DNA from: Cytobacillus sp. S13-E01
GTDB taxonomy: Bacteria; Bacillota; Bacilli; Bacillales; Bacillaceae_L
Direction: 5' to 3'
Assembly (NCBI RefSeq): GCF_029193815.1
Contig: NZ_JARFVC010000043.1
Location: 1-32,613, forward strand
DNA: 32,613 bases
In this document: positions 1-9,020 of the stretch, piece after piece
Numbering within the stretch: position 1 is the stretch's first letter
How the letters are laid out: each line of letters opens with the position of its first letter
Notes under the pieces: model-generated
What the model was told of the DNA's origin: nothing
Seen by the model: only the letters and a program-made list of their open reading frames with translations
Databases searched by the model: none
Program-made: the position numbers and the translations under genes

Positions 1-397
<397 letters not shown>

Positions 398-565
398 AGT
401 TGAACTAGCACATGGAAGTGCTGACATCGATGTTGTCACAGGACGTGACGTTTCTTAATCGATGTTCATTACTTCATTTTTTTAAAACAAACATTGACGC
501 TTGTGTTGTGTTCAGTTTTCAAAGAACTTTTTTGTGAATCAAATTCGCTCTTAGGCGACTTAAAT
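398..565 (-). other. 16S leader of the left rRNA operon
   Basis: This is the transcribed leader between the P2 promoter and the 16S gene. It contains the GTTCTTTGAAAACTGAACAC motif (about 510-530) that is typical of Bacillus rRNA spacers and leaders. It also has short self-complementary stretches around 410-450 that could form the 16S processing stem. No coding potential was seen. Confidence 0.6.
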
Positions 566-594
566 AATATAACATCTATCAGAATCACTGTCAA
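566..594 (-). promoter_or_regulatory. rRNA operon promoter P2 (SigA type)
   Basis: On the minus strand there is a perfect -35 TTGACA (589-594), a 17-nt spacer and a -10 TATATT (566-571), about 165 nt upstream of the 16S gene. Tandem strong SigA promoters are usual for Bacillus rrn operons. Confidence 0.8.
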
Positions 595-642
595 CAAGTA
601 TTAAAAAGTTGTTTAAGTTGTTTCCTGTGAAGCGACTCACTT

Positions 643-671
643 ATATTATCAATTTATCATTGATGAGTCAA
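643..671 (-). promoter_or_regulatory. rRNA operon promoter P1 (SigA type)
   Basis: On the minus strand there is a -35 TTGACT (666-671), a 17-nt spacer and a -10 TAATAT (643-648), 77 nt upstream of P2 with the same geometry. It fits the upstream member of a tandem P1-P2 rrn promoter pair. It lies between the pbuG terminator and the 16S leader. Confidence 0.72.
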
Positions 672-711
672 CTGAATATACAAGGTAATTATTACCATGC
701 TACTTATACAT

Positions 712-739
712 AAAAGACACAAGCGATAAAGCTTGTGCC
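712..739 (-). terminator. Terminator after pbuG
   Basis: An inverted repeat GGCACAAGC / GCTTGTGTC with a 6-nt loop is followed on the minus strand by a T-rich run. It lies just after the pbuG stop codon and before the rrn P1 promoter, so it insulates the rRNA operon. Confidence 0.8.
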
Positions 740-748
740 TTTCTATCT

Positions 749-2074
749 CTATTCAGTTAGGAAAATGAAATACAGAACAAAGATTACAAACAATCCATAC
801 ATAATTGGGTGAATCTCTTTAGCTTTTCCTTTTACAAGCATTGTGATTGGATAAAATATAAAACCTATTGCTATACCAGTTGCAATACTATATGTTAACG
901 GCATTGCAATGATTGTTAGGAACGCTGGTACTGCAATTTCAAATCGATCCCACGCTATTTTTCCTAATGTTGAGACCATTAGTACTCCTACTATTATTAA
1001 TGCAGGTGCTGTTACTGCAGATGTTACTACACCTAATAATGGAGAGAAGAACAATGCTAGTAAGAATAAGCCCGCTGTTACTACTGAGGCAAAACCAGAT
1101 CTACCACCAGCTGCCACTCCTGCAGAAGATTCAATATATGATGTCGTTGTTGAAGTTCCAAGTACAGCACCTACCACTGTCGCTGCAGAATCCGCAAACA
1201 ACGCTTTACCCGCACGAGGTAATTTGTTTTCTTTCATTAACCCCGCTTGATTTGCAACTGCAACTAATGTTCCTGCCGTATCAAAGAAGTCTACGAATAA
1301 AAACGTTAAGATTACGACTAGCATTTGGATAGTAAAGACATCACCGAAGTTTTCAAAGGCTGCACCGAATGTTGGTGTAAGACTTGGTACAGCCTCTACT
1401 ACAGCTTCTGGAACAGCAATTAAACTTGTTGCCATCCCAACGATTGCTGTTATAATCATTCCAATAAAGATACCACCAGTGATTCCTCTTACCATTAATA
1501 TAACTGTAACAACAAGACCAAAAATTGCCAATAATGTATTTCCGTTTGTTAAATCACCTAAACCAATTAGAGTTGCATCATTGTTTACGATGATCCCTGC
1601 ATTTTGAAATCCAATAAACGTAATAAACAACCCTATACCCGCACCGACTGCAAATTTTAATTCAGAAGGAATTGCATTAATGATTTTTTCTCGAACACCA
1701 GTGAGTGTTAACACGATAAAAATTAATCCTGATACTAAAACCCCTGATAATGCTGTTTGCCACGGAATTCCCATTGTTAAAACAACACTAAAAGCAAAAA
1801 ATGCGTTAAGACCCATACCTGGAGCTAGCGCTATTGGATATCTCGCAATTAAGCCCATTAACAATGACCCCACCGCGGCAGCAACTGCAGTAGCTACAAA
1901 GACAGCACCTGGATCCATTCTCATTTCATCAGGTAAATCCGGGATTGAGCTTAAAGATAACATCGCTGGATTAACAAATAGTATATATGCCATTGATAAA
2001 AACGTTGTAAGTCCCGCTATTGTTTCTCTTTTATAATTCGTACCTAGTTCTTCAAACTGGAAATACTTCTTCAT
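749..2074 (-). CDS. pbuG: Guanine/hypoxanthine permease PbuG (AzgA-type NCS2 family)
   Basis: This is a membrane permease that takes up hypoxanthine and guanine for purine salvage. The 441-residue length and near-continuous similarity to B. subtilis PbuG (N-terminal FFQF/YFQF-EELGT, the APGMGLNAFFAF segment near residue 85, and FVDFFDTAGTLVAVA near 260) support the name. The protein is hydrophobic almost throughout, with many membrane segments, as expected for 12-14 TM NCS2 carriers. The ATG at 2074 has a GGGGGAG ribosome binding site 6 nt upstream. It is a single-gene unit with its own promoter, guanine riboswitch and terminator, and it follows guaA, as in B. subtilis. Guanine repression is inferred from the riboswitch. 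Confidence 0.95.
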   Translation of the reverse strand: MKKYFQFEELGTNYKRETIAGLTTFLSMAYILFVNPAMLSLSSIPDLPDEMRMDPGAVFVATAVAAAVGSLLMGLIARYPIALAPGMGLNAFFAFSVVLTMGIPWQTALSGVLVSGLIFIVLTLTGVREKIINAIPSELKFAVGAGIGLFITFIGFQNAGIIVNNDATLIGLGDLTNGNTLLAIFGLVVTVILMVRGITGGIFIGMIITAIVGMATSLIAVPEAVVEAVPSLTPTFGAAFENFGDVFTIQMLVVILTFLFVDFFDTAGTLVAVANQAGLMKENKLPRAGKALFADSAATVVGAVLGTSTTTSYIESSAGVAAGGRSGFASVVTAGLFLLALFFSPLLGVVTSAVTAPALIIVGVLMVSTLGKIAWDRFEIAVPAFLTIIAMPLTYSIATGIAIGFIFYPITMLVKGKAKEIHPIMYGLFVIFVLYFIFLTE

Positions 2075-2114
2075 GTATGACTCCCCCTTATTTCCTTATA
2101 GTTTAATCAAAATA

Positions 2115-2153
2115 AAATAAAATATAAAAGGCGCCCGAGATAATCTCGTGCGC
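2115..2153 (-). terminator. Regulated terminator of the pbuG riboswitch
   Basis: A hairpin with arms GCGC-CGAGAT / ATCTCG-GCGC (2131-2153) is followed on the minus strand by a T-rich tail. The sequence entering its 5' arm (UAGUCAAGC, 2160-2152) is perfectly complementary over 9 nt to the 3' end of the aptamer (GCUUGACUA, 2237-2229). That pairing forms the alternative antiterminator. The arrangement predicts an OFF switch: ligand stabilises the aptamer and frees the terminator. Confidence 0.85.
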
Positions 2154-2220
2154 TTGACTAGAAGGAATAACAATTAAAAAGGAAGAGTAAAAAGGAATCA
2201 CTCTTAATTTTTTTAATTAG

Positions 2221-2297
2221 ATATCCCGTAGTCAAGCTATTTACGGTAGCTTGGTAGAAACTTATGGGCCATATTCCCAAGATTATACGACATATTC
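2221..2297 (-). promoter_or_regulatory. Purine riboswitch aptamer (guanine class) upstream of pbuG
   Basis: The minus strand shows the conserved purine-aptamer core: TATAAT, then ATATGG, the GTTTCTACC of J2/3, ACCGTAAAT in L3, and GACTA in J3/1. The specificity base is C (GACTA rather than GATTA), which indicates guanine/hypoxanthine rather than adenine. P1 is imperfect but pairable (ATAT..CGTA with TACG..ATAT). Confidence 0.93.
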
Positions 2298-2320
2298 TTA
2301 CAATATATAATTATGTAGTT

Positions 2321-2349
2321 ATTGTATCAGCATAATTTGCAAGAGTCAA
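2321..2349 (-). promoter_or_regulatory. pbuG promoter (SigA type)
   Basis: On the minus strand there is a -35 TTGACT (2344-2349), a 17-nt spacer and a -10 TACAAT (2321-2326). It sits directly behind the guaA terminator and about 25 nt ahead of the aptamer. Confidence 0.75.
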
Positions 2350-2384
2350 TAAAAAAACGAACATTTATTAAATAAACGTTCGTT
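2350..2384 (-). terminator. Terminator after guaA
   Basis: A near-perfect inverted repeat, AACGAACGTTTATT / AATAAATGTTCGTT (2357-2384), is followed on the minus strand by seven T. It lies 58 nt after the guaA stop codon. Confidence 0.85.
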
Positions 2385-2442
2385 TCATTCGTGTTTTATG
2401 ATCTTCTACGAGTATAAGTGAGGCACTCTTCTCTTTTTCAAC

Positions 2443-3981
2443 CTATTCCCACTCAATTGTTGCTGGTGGCTTACTAGTTATATCGTAGACCACTCGGTTA
2501 ACATGACTAACTTCGTTAACTATTCTTGTTGAAATTAACTCTAGTACATCCCAAGGAACACGTGCCCAATCTGAAGTCATTCCATCAATTGATGTTACTG
2601 CACGAATACCGATTGTATAATCGTATGTTCGTGCATCACCCATAACACCTACGCTTCTTATATCGGGAAGGACTGTGAAGTATTGCCAAATTTCTCGTTC
2701 AAGGCCAGCATTTTTCACTTCTTCACGAAGAATCGCATCTGATTCACGTACAATTTCAAGCTTGTCCTCTGTTACTTCACCTAGTACACGGATTCCAAGA
2801 CCAGGACCTGGGAAAGGTTGACGCCATACAACATCGTCTGGAAGCCCTAATTCAGTTCCTAGTGCACGCACTTCATCTTTGAAAAGTGTATTTAGTGGTT
2901 CAATTAGTTCAAACTGCATATCTTCAGGAAGTCCACCTACGTTATGGTGTGATTTTATCGTTTGAGCAGTAGCGGTTCCACTCTCAATGATATCTGTGTA
3001 AAGAGTACCTTGTGCTAGATAATCAATGCCTTTTAATTTAGTTGCTTCATCATCAAAAACATAGATAAATTCATTACCAATGATTTTACGTTTTTGCTCT
3101 GGATCACTTACACCTTTTAACTTGTTCATGAAGCGCTCTTTCGCATCTACCTTGATAACATTCATATTGAATCCTTCACTGAATGTCTTCATTACACCTT
3201 CTGCCTCATCTTTACGAAGTAAGCCGTGATCAACAAATATGCATGTTAACTGATCACCAATTGCTTTGTGAATGAGGGCCGCAACTACAGAAGAGTCTAC
3301 CCCACCACTTAATGCACAAAGAACATTTTTATCTCCAACCAATGAGCGGATTTTTTCAATTTCTACTTCGATAAAGTTTTCCATTGACCATTCTTCGTTA
3401 CAGTCACAAACATTAAATACGAAGTTCTTTAAAAGATCATTACCATATACCGAGTGTCTTACCTCTGGATGGAATTGAACACCATACAAATTACGTGATT
3501 CATCGCTCATTGCAGCAATTGGACAAGATGGGCTAGTTGCATCAACTTTAAATCCTTCTGGCGTTTCAACAACTAAATCTCCATGACTCATCCAAACTAC
3601 TTGCTCATCAGGTAGACCACTATACACTCTTGATTCGTTCTCAATTTTAATTGTCGCTTTGCCGTACTCACTATGTTTAGCCTTTTCTACCTTGCCACCA
3701 AAATGCTTAGTCATTAACTGCATCCCGTAGCAAATGCCTAGAACCGGAATCCCTAGATCAAAAATCTTTTCATCACAGCTAAAAGAATTCTCGCCATAAA
3801 CACTATTCGGTCCACCAGAAAAGATTATACCTTTTGGATTCATTTCTTTAATTTCGTCAGCGGTTAGTGTATGCGGATGTAACTCACTATACACACCAAA
3901 CTCACGAATTCGGCGAGTAATTAATTGATTATATTGACTCCCAAAATCTAAAACCACGATGGATTGCTGAAAACCTTGCAC
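2443..3981 (-). CDS. guaA: GMP synthase (glutamine-hydrolysing)
   Basis: It converts XMP to GMP using ATP and glutamine in the cytoplasm, the last step of de novo guanine nucleotide synthesis. An N-terminal class I glutamine amidotransferase domain carries the nucleophile motif GICYG, with the FHPE motif near the domain end. The ATP-pyrophosphatase domain follows with the P-loop SGGVDSS, and the C-terminal dimerisation domain ends in PPATIEWE. An ATG at 4011 is in frame, but a GTG at 3981 has a GAGGTG ribosome binding site 6 nt upstream and gives a 512-residue protein that matches the family length, so I chose GTG. It is transcribed alone, under a guanine riboswitch. Confidence 0.95.
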   Translation of the reverse strand: MQGFQQSIVVLDFGSQYNQLITRRIREFGVYSELHPHTLTADEIKEMNPKGIIFSGGPNSVYGENSFSCDEKIFDLGIPVLGICYGMQLMTKHFGGKVEKAKHSEYGKATIKIENESRVYSGLPDEQVVWMSHGDLVVETPEGFKVDATSPSCPIAAMSDESRNLYGVQFHPEVRHSVYGNDLLKNFVFNVCDCNEEWSMENFIEVEIEKIRSLVGDKNVLCALSGGVDSSVVAALIHKAIGDQLTCIFVDHGLLRKDEAEGVMKTFSEGFNMNVIKVDAKERFMNKLKGVSDPEQKRKIIGNEFIYVFDDEATKLKGIDYLAQGTLYTDIIESGTATAQTIKSHHNVGGLPEDMQFELIEPLNTLFKDEVRALGTELGLPDDVVWRQPFPGPGLGIRVLGEVTEDKLEIVRESDAILREEVKNAGLEREIWQYFTVLPDIRSVGVMGDARTYDYTIGIRAVTSIDGMTSDWARVPWDVLELISTRIVNEVSHVNRVVYDITSKPPATIEWE

Positions 3982-4092
3982 ATCTATCACCTCATCATAA
4001 AATTTAAACAAACGACAAACATACTATATCAATATCTTCGTAATAAAAAAAAACAGTCTTACTCTTAATTATCTTTATCCTTTATTTTCCAT

Positions 4093-4142
4093 ATAAAAAA
4101 GAACTAGAGTTCCGCTTTCAATGAAGGCAGAATTCTAGTTCT
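4093..4142 (-). terminator. Regulated terminator of the guaA riboswitch
   Basis: A long hairpin with arms AGAACTAGA-TTC / GAA-TCTAGTTCT (4100-4142) is followed on the minus strand by six T. Its loop-proximal segment TCTGCCTTCAT (4131-4121) is perfectly complementary over 11 nt to ATGAAGGCAGA (4189-4179) at the 3' side of aptamer P1. That gives a clear antiterminator and an OFF-switch mechanism. Confidence 0.87.
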
Positions 4143-4182
4143 ATAGTACAAAATTGTACAAATAACTCTATCGAATAGTCTG

Positions 4183-4253
4183 CCTTCATAGTCAGGTTAT
4201 TTACGGTAACCCGGTAGAAACTTTCGAACCCTATTATCGAGGATATATGAAGG
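4183..4253 (-). promoter_or_regulatory. Purine riboswitch aptamer (guanine class) upstream of guaA
   Basis: P1 is a perfect 8-bp helix (CCTTCATA / TATGAAGG). The core shows GTTTCTACC, ACCGTAAAT and GACTA, whose C marks guanine specificity. P2 and P3 arms are visible. It governs guaA, so guanine would switch off its own synthesis at the last step. Confidence 0.94.
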
Positions 4254-4281
4254 AAAAATAGTAACCTATTAAATTGAGTTA

Positions 4282-4311
4282 ATTCTAACAGTGATTTATA
4301 TTTAAGGTCAA
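4282..4311 (-). promoter_or_regulatory. guaA promoter (SigA type)
   Basis: On the minus strand there is a -35 TTGACC (4306-4311), an 18-nt spacer and a -10 TAGAAT (4282-4287), ending about 30 nt before the aptamer. The -35 overlaps the stop codon of the upstream transglutaminase gene. Confidence 0.65.
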
Positions 4312-6521
4312 GACGATGTCTTTTTAATTAAATTTTCCCATAATTCTACCGACTTAATCCATTCTTCTTTTGCATTGTCACTCCTGTATAAGGCCTTTTC
4401 AAAACTTAACGTCAAATTCTTCATATCGTTGGAACTGAAGAATTTATCTACATAAACTGCATAGTCCCTTAATGTTTGGCCCTCTTTGCGTTTTAGTCCA
4501 TAATAATCGAGACGCTTTAACAATACTTTATACGCAATAAAATAGACTTTATCATTTTTACGATACTTATATAACAAAATCGCAACGAACGGGAACCATT
4601 TTCCTCTTGTTTTAAAAATAATAAAAACAACTAGCAGGATTGAAATTATATATCCCATAACTACTTTCCACGAGATGTTTGAGGTATCTATTTTAAGCTT
4701 TTCAAACCAATTTTCTTCTTTAGGAGTATAACCTGCGCTTTCCTCTTCTTCTAGACCTGGCTCTGGCATTTCAGGTTTCTCGATTTCTGGGGTTTGAACC
4801 GCATCCGTCTCTTCATCATTTAATGACAAATCATAGACAAATTCAGATGGGTTCGTAAATCCTATCGTTGGTTCGAATGGAATCCATCCATATCCAGGGA
4901 AATAAGCTTCAACCCAAGAGTGTGCATTATTATTAGTAATCTCATATGAACGTAATCCATCTTCAGTCGTACCAACATATTCTCCATCTGAATATCCCTT
5001 CACCCATCTAGCTGGTATACCGACAGAGCGTAGTAGCACAATCATAGATGTAGAGAAATTATCGCAATACCCTCTTTTTGTATCAAATAGAAATTGGTCA
5101 ACATAGTCTTCATCATTACCCGGAACTCCAACATTTTTCCTATCATAGCTAAAATCGCTTTGCTTAAAATAACTTTCAATACTTCTAACTTTTTGATAAC
5201 GGTTAGAATCTAAAGCGGTAATTTCTTCAGCTAGCTCTCTTACCCTTTCAGGAAGTTCCTCTGGTAATTGTGTATATTGCTTAATAAACTCTTCATTAGA
5301 CTCTAAACTAATACCAAAGTTTTCATCCTTTAAGTCACGCAGTTGCTCAACTGGAAATTGCGGATAGTTATAAGTTACCGAATATTCCTCTAATGAAATC
5401 GGAGAAGTTCCCCGAATCGTATTAATCTTTTCAGTAAGCGGATTTACACTAAATAATACGTCAGGATCTGCTTGAACAGATAATAGCTCTAATGGGTATA
5501 TAAGATGGTTATATCTTATATTAAGAGTAATATGTGCCTCAGCTAACTCTCTTCCTGTCTTTTCCTCATACCAATTTAACACAGTGTTTTCTTGATTAAA
5601 CGATCTTCTCACGGGATTTGATGAGGTGATCCAACCCTTACCTGTATAAACATCCTTCGTTTCAACACGCCAATATTGTCCTTTACTAGCCTTTGCTGTA
5701 AACACAAGAGTGTCATCAGCAATAAACGGTCCACCTAACTGGGTATCATTTGTTCCATAGCCAACCTTCTTAATACCTTCACCCATTCCCTCACTATCTC
5801 CTTTACCATAGCCTGTTAGATAGGGCACTGGGTCAGGCCATTGAGGTGCTGCTTTGGGAGCAAAAAAGCCTACTGTTGTTGAACTAGCAATTAACACGAT
5901 TAGTGGAATAATCATTTTCAGAAGTATTGTCTGGCTATTTTGGAAACCTTCTCGTTCCCTTATACGCTCAATATACAGCATACCTAACATGATAAACCCG
6001 ATAATAATCGTTCTAACGATGGCTACTTTAGCATCGTACGGACTAAAGGTATCTAATACAGTGATATATACAATTGTTAAAATTAAAAATAATAGTATTC
6101 TTCGTTGCAGGATAATCCAATAAATCATTAAATAACTCATCAACCATAAGAACATTAAAAACAAAAACGTCCTAAAAACATCTGACATCCCTAACCAGTT
6201 AGCATTCATAATTAAGCCAATATTGGATGAGAAATCAACTAACAACTCACTTACCCATCTAACATCAATAAAGAATCCATCATAAAAAAGGGCATGGAGT
6301 ATAAAGAAAACAATAAACCATTTTAGAAACGATCCCACTAATAATCGGACCCGTAAAAAGTTTAATAAAAAACAAGCAGCAATAAAGATAATAAAAACAT
6401 AAATATTACCTGTATCTGTTACGATTGAAAGAGGTCGCACCCATTCCCATAGTAATAAAAATCCAAATATGTGGAGAAATAGACTTCGACCATCTCTAGC
6501 ACGACTTGTATCTACCGTCAT
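4308..6521 (-). CDS. yebA: Membrane transglutaminase-like protein (TgpA/YebA family)
   Basis: This is a 737-residue membrane protein with an extracytoplasmic transglutaminase-like cysteine peptidase fold. About six hydrophobic segments lie in residues 12-220. A large outside domain follows, with the catalytic Cys in RGYCDNF (about 486), His in NNNAHSWVEAYF (about 534) and an acidic residue in WIPFEPT (Glu, about 550, where many relatives have Asp). One more TM segment (about 635-655) precedes a cytoplasmic DUF4129-like tail. Its ATG overlaps the DUF58 stop by 4 nt. The MoxR-DUF58-transglutaminase trio is widespread, and the order matches yeaC-yeaD-yebA next to guaA in B. subtilis. The substrate is unknown; a role in the envelope is inferred. 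Confidence 0.9.
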   Translation of the reverse strand: MTVDTSRARDGRSLFLHIFGFLLLWEWVRPLSIVTDTGNIYVFIIFIAACFLLNFLRVRLLVGSFLKWFIVFFILHALFYDGFFIDVRWVSELLVDFSSNIGLIMNANWLGMSDVFRTFLFLMFLWLMSYLMIYWIILQRRILLFLILTIVYITVLDTFSPYDAKVAIVRTIIIGFIMLGMLYIERIREREGFQNSQTILLKMIIPLIVLIASSTTVGFFAPKAAPQWPDPVPYLTGYGKGDSEGMGEGIKKVGYGTNDTQLGGPFIADDTLVFTAKASKGQYWRVETKDVYTGKGWITSSNPVRRSFNQENTVLNWYEEKTGRELAEAHITLNIRYNHLIYPLELLSVQADPDVLFSVNPLTEKINTIRGTSPISLEEYSVTYNYPQFPVEQLRDLKDENFGISLESNEEFIKQYTQLPEELPERVRELAEEITALDSNRYQKVRSIESYFKQSDFSYDRKNVGVPGNDEDYVDQFLFDTKRGYCDNFSTSMIVLLRSVGIPARWVKGYSDGEYVGTTEDGLRSYEITNNNAHSWVEAYFPGYGWIPFEPTIGFTNPSEFVYDLSLNDEETDAVQTPEIEKPEMPEPGLEEEESAGYTPKEENWFEKLKIDTSNISWKVVMGYIISILLVVFIIFKTRGKWFPFVAILLYKYRKNDKVYFIAYKVLLKRLDYYGLKRKEGQTLRDYAVYVDKFFSSNDMKNLTLSFEKALYRSDNAKEEWIKSVELWENLIKKTSS

Positions 6522-7735
6522 GATCTACTCACCTCAAAAAATACTTCAGAATAGTGCCCTTCATAAACCACCTTTGCAAAAACATTTCGTTTTCTAAGTG
6601 TTTCGAGAATACTCAGCTCTTGACTTGTAAATTGAGCAACCTTTTCTTTTACTATAAAAACAGTTATGTTCATGCTTCTAGAGGCCAATCTCTCAAATGT
6701 TTGCAGCATGTCCTCTGTTAGCTTACTAGTGACAAACATGAAGGTCATTGTTTGTTGCATCTTTTTAGCTTCGTTCTCAATCACATGCGTAAAGGGTATT
6801 GTACTATTATCCTGTACCTTAGCTAAATGGTAAAAGATTTCCTGTAATTGAATTTCACCACTACGAAGTGGAAATAGCGAGCGTTCTTCACCAACGGACA
6901 TAAACGCAAGCTGTGCTCCTTTTTTCAAGATTGCTCTTGAAAGTGAAGCCGAAAATGTAACAACAGGTTCAAATAATTGTGAATTGGAACGATCCATAAA
7001 AATAACCACATCGTGGCTTTGCTGTTGTTCGAATTCTTTTGTCATAATATCGTTTTTACGAGCTGAAGTCTTCCAATCAATCCAAGAGAAACGGTCGCCT
7101 GGTTTATATTCACGAACACCAATCGCAATTGCCGTGTCTCTTTGTAGTTTAACGTTAGAGGCTGTTGCTCCTTGTTCGAAACGACTTTCTAACTGACGAT
7201 AAATCATCTCAATATAGTGGGGATAGACTAAAAATCGATCGGTCGACGTGAATACAACCTCTTTTTCAATTAGACCAAATAGGTCACCAGTCTTTAGTCT
7301 TATTGCAGAAAAGAAATGCTCTCCCCTTGGTATTGCGTCGAATACATATTGATAGGTGAGATTCCGTTTAAATCCTGGGTATAGGATAACCTTTGATTTT
7401 TTCGATTGTTTACTATGAAGCAACGAAGGAGATAGGTCCTCCTCCACAACCAAATACAATAGCGGAAACGGAAACCTTCGATTAATTGTAATTGTGCCGA
7501 TAAGTTTCTCTCCAGCCATATATTCTTTTTGGTTTGTCTGTCTACTAACCTGCATTGATTTCATTGGGAAAAACGTAAAAACGATAGAGTATAAACCAAA
7601 TGGTATAAAGCTATAGAATAAAAACCAGCTTACAAACCCTCCTTGAAACATCGCATAAACAAAGGAAAGACCAATTAAGAGTAGCACCAGTAATAGTTTT
7701 CCAAATAATCGGATATGATTTTTTGAAATTTTCAT
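6518..7735 (-). CDS. yeaD: DUF58 domain protein (YeaD-like)
   Basis: This 405-residue protein has two hydrophobic segments at the N-terminus (about 10-31 and 33-57), then a soluble region with the DUF58 signature YKPGDR (210-215) and IDWKTSAR (219-226), leading into a von Willebrand A-like fold. The stop codon of the moxR gene touches its ATG, and its own stop overlaps the transglutaminase start by 4 nt, so the three are translationally coupled. MoxR ATPases are thought to act as chaperones for such VWA/DUF58 partners. The precise function is unknown. Confidence 0.88.
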   Translation of the reverse strand: MKISKNHIRLFGKLLLVLLLIGLSFVYAMFQGGFVSWFLFYSFIPFGLYSIVFTFFPMKSMQVSRQTNQKEYMAGEKLIGTITINRRFPFPLLYLVVEEDLSPSLLHSKQSKKSKVILYPGFKRNLTYQYVFDAIPRGEHFFSAIRLKTGDLFGLIEKEVVFTSTDRFLVYPHYIEMIYRQLESRFEQGATASNVKLQRDTAIAIGVREYKPGDRFSWIDWKTSARKNDIMTKEFEQQQSHDVVIFMDRSNSQLFEPVVTFSASLSRAILKKGAQLAFMSVGEERSLFPLRSGEIQLQEIFYHLAKVQDNSTIPFTHVIENEAKKMQQTMTFMFVTSKLTEDMLQTFERLASRSMNITVFIVKEKVAQFTSQELSILETLRKRNVFAKVVYEGHYSEVFFEVSRS

Positions 7736-8698
7736 TTACCTATTCAACGTCCTTTGAACAGGCACAGGTGTCCGCTCAATAATTTTAGTTACAACACTTT
7801 CAGTAGTTACCCCGTCAAACTTCGCTTCAGATTTTAATATCATCCGATGTGGTAAAACGTATGGTGCTAAGAACTGAACGTCATCAGGAAGTACAAAATC
7901 CCTACCGTTGATTAATGCATATGCCTGTGCTGCTTTCATAAGGGCAATCGATCCACGTGGACTTGCACCTAAATAGACAGATGAATGTGATCTACTACGA
8001 TCAACCAAGTCAATAATGTATCGCTTAATAGATTCTTCTACAAAAACATGCTTAGCTTCTTCTTGAAGTTCAATCAGCTCTTCAATTGTAATAACAGCTT
8101 CAAGTTCATTGATAGGCTTTGACTTTTGGGCTCTATTTAGTACTTCTAGTTCTTCTTGGATTGTTGGATAGCCCATTTTCATTTTTAACAAGAATCTGTC
8201 TAGTTGCGCTTCAGGTAATGGATATGTACCTTCATACTCAATAGGATTCTGAGTTGCCATAACAAAAAATGGTCTTGGTAATAATCTTGTAACACCATCA
8301 ACAGTTACACTACTTTCTTCCATACCTTCGAGTAATGCAGCCTGTGTCTTAGGCGAAGTTCTGTTAATTTCATCTGCTAATAAGATATTCCCCATAATTG
8401 GACCCGCACGGAATTCAAATTGCATTTCTTTTGGATTATATATCGATACCCCTGTAACGTCCGATGGCAGAAGATCAGGGGTAAATTGAATTCTCTTAAA
8501 ATCAGCACTTACTGATTTAGCTAATGCACGAACCATCATCGTTTTACCAACGCCCGGTACATCCTCAAGTAAAACGTGACCCTCAGATAACAAAGCAACT
8601 AGGCTTAATGTTGCCACATCACGTTTTCCGATCATTACTTTTTCAATATTTTCAATTACTCTCCCTAATACAGGGTGCATTGTATCTAGCTGCGCCAT
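7736..8698 (-). CDS. yeaC: MoxR-family AAA+ ATPase (YeaC-like)
   Basis: This is a cytoplasmic AAA+ ATPase. It has a Walker A (PGVGKT), a Walker B (ADEINR, followed by SPKTQAALLEGMEE), a sensor 1 (MATQNPIEYEGTYPLPEAQLDRF) and the C-terminal lid with ASPRGS. The longest frame starts at 8737, but the ATG at 8698 (or the adjacent ATG at 8701) follows a GGGGAG site and matches the start of relatives; about 320 residues result. It is the first gene of the moxR-DUF58-transglutaminase operon. Confidence 0.9.
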   Translation of the reverse strand: MAQLDTMHPVLGRVIENIEKVMIGKRDVATLSLVALLSEGHVLLEDVPGVGKTMMVRALAKSVSADFKRIQFTPDLLPSDVTGVSIYNPKEMQFEFRAGPIMGNILLADEINRTSPKTQAALLEGMEESSVTVDGVTRLLPRPFFVMATQNPIEYEGTYPLPEAQLDRFLLKMKMGYPTIQEELEVLNRAQKSKPINELEAVITIEELIELQEEAKHVFVEESIKRYIIDLVDRSRSHSSVYLGASPRGSIALMKAAQAYALINGRDFVLPDDVQFLAPYVLPHRMILKSEAKFDGVTTESVVTKIIERTPVPVQRTLNR

Positions 8699-8876
8699 CA
8701 TGCATCTCCCCACTCTCTTTACTATTTCAACCGTCACCTATAACTATTATACTATTCGTAAAAAACTTCTTAAATCCTCTAAAATTTGTAAACTATATTT
8801 GAAATTTTAAAAGAATCATGACCAATTAATTTTGACATATAAATCGGATAAAATGTCTCGTTTTTATTTTCAAACA

Positions 8877-8909
8877 TAAAAAAACCAGGTTTTGAGTTAA
8901 CAAAACCTA
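8877..8909 (-). terminator. Terminator at the end of the MFS remnant / oxidoreductase operon
   Basis: An AGGTTTTG / CAAAACCT stem with a 6-nt loop is followed on the minus strand by GG and seven T. It overlaps the stop codon of the MFS fragment, so it probably belonged to the transporter operon and now ends the reductase transcript. Confidence 0.8.
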
Positions 8910-9020
8910 GTCTGTGTTGCTAAGTAAACTATTTTGTTTTGCTGATAAAAGCGATACCATTACCGCAATACCAATCGCGCCAGCTACTTGTTGGATCGTT
9001 TGTGTTATAGCGATTCCATC
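8907..9020 (-). pseudogene. C-terminal fragment of a DHA2-type MFS multidrug transporter
   Basis: In a frame different from the reductase, the minus strand reads DGIAITQTIQQVAGAIG followed by IAVMVSLLSA and a stop at 8907. This matches the helix near the C-terminus of EmrB/QacA-type 14-TM transporters, where HGTAI-N-T-QQVAGAIG is typical. Only about 37 residues remain, and the fragment overlaps the last codons of the reductase gene. A deletion seems to have joined a reductase gene to the tail of an efflux gene, keeping its terminator. No start codon or ribosome binding site serves it. Confidence 0.65.

Noticed and set aside
909-1332. Plus-strand open frames inside pbuG
   Set aside because: They are antisense shadows of a long, well-conserved membrane protein gene, with biased Leu/Ala composition typical of such shadows.
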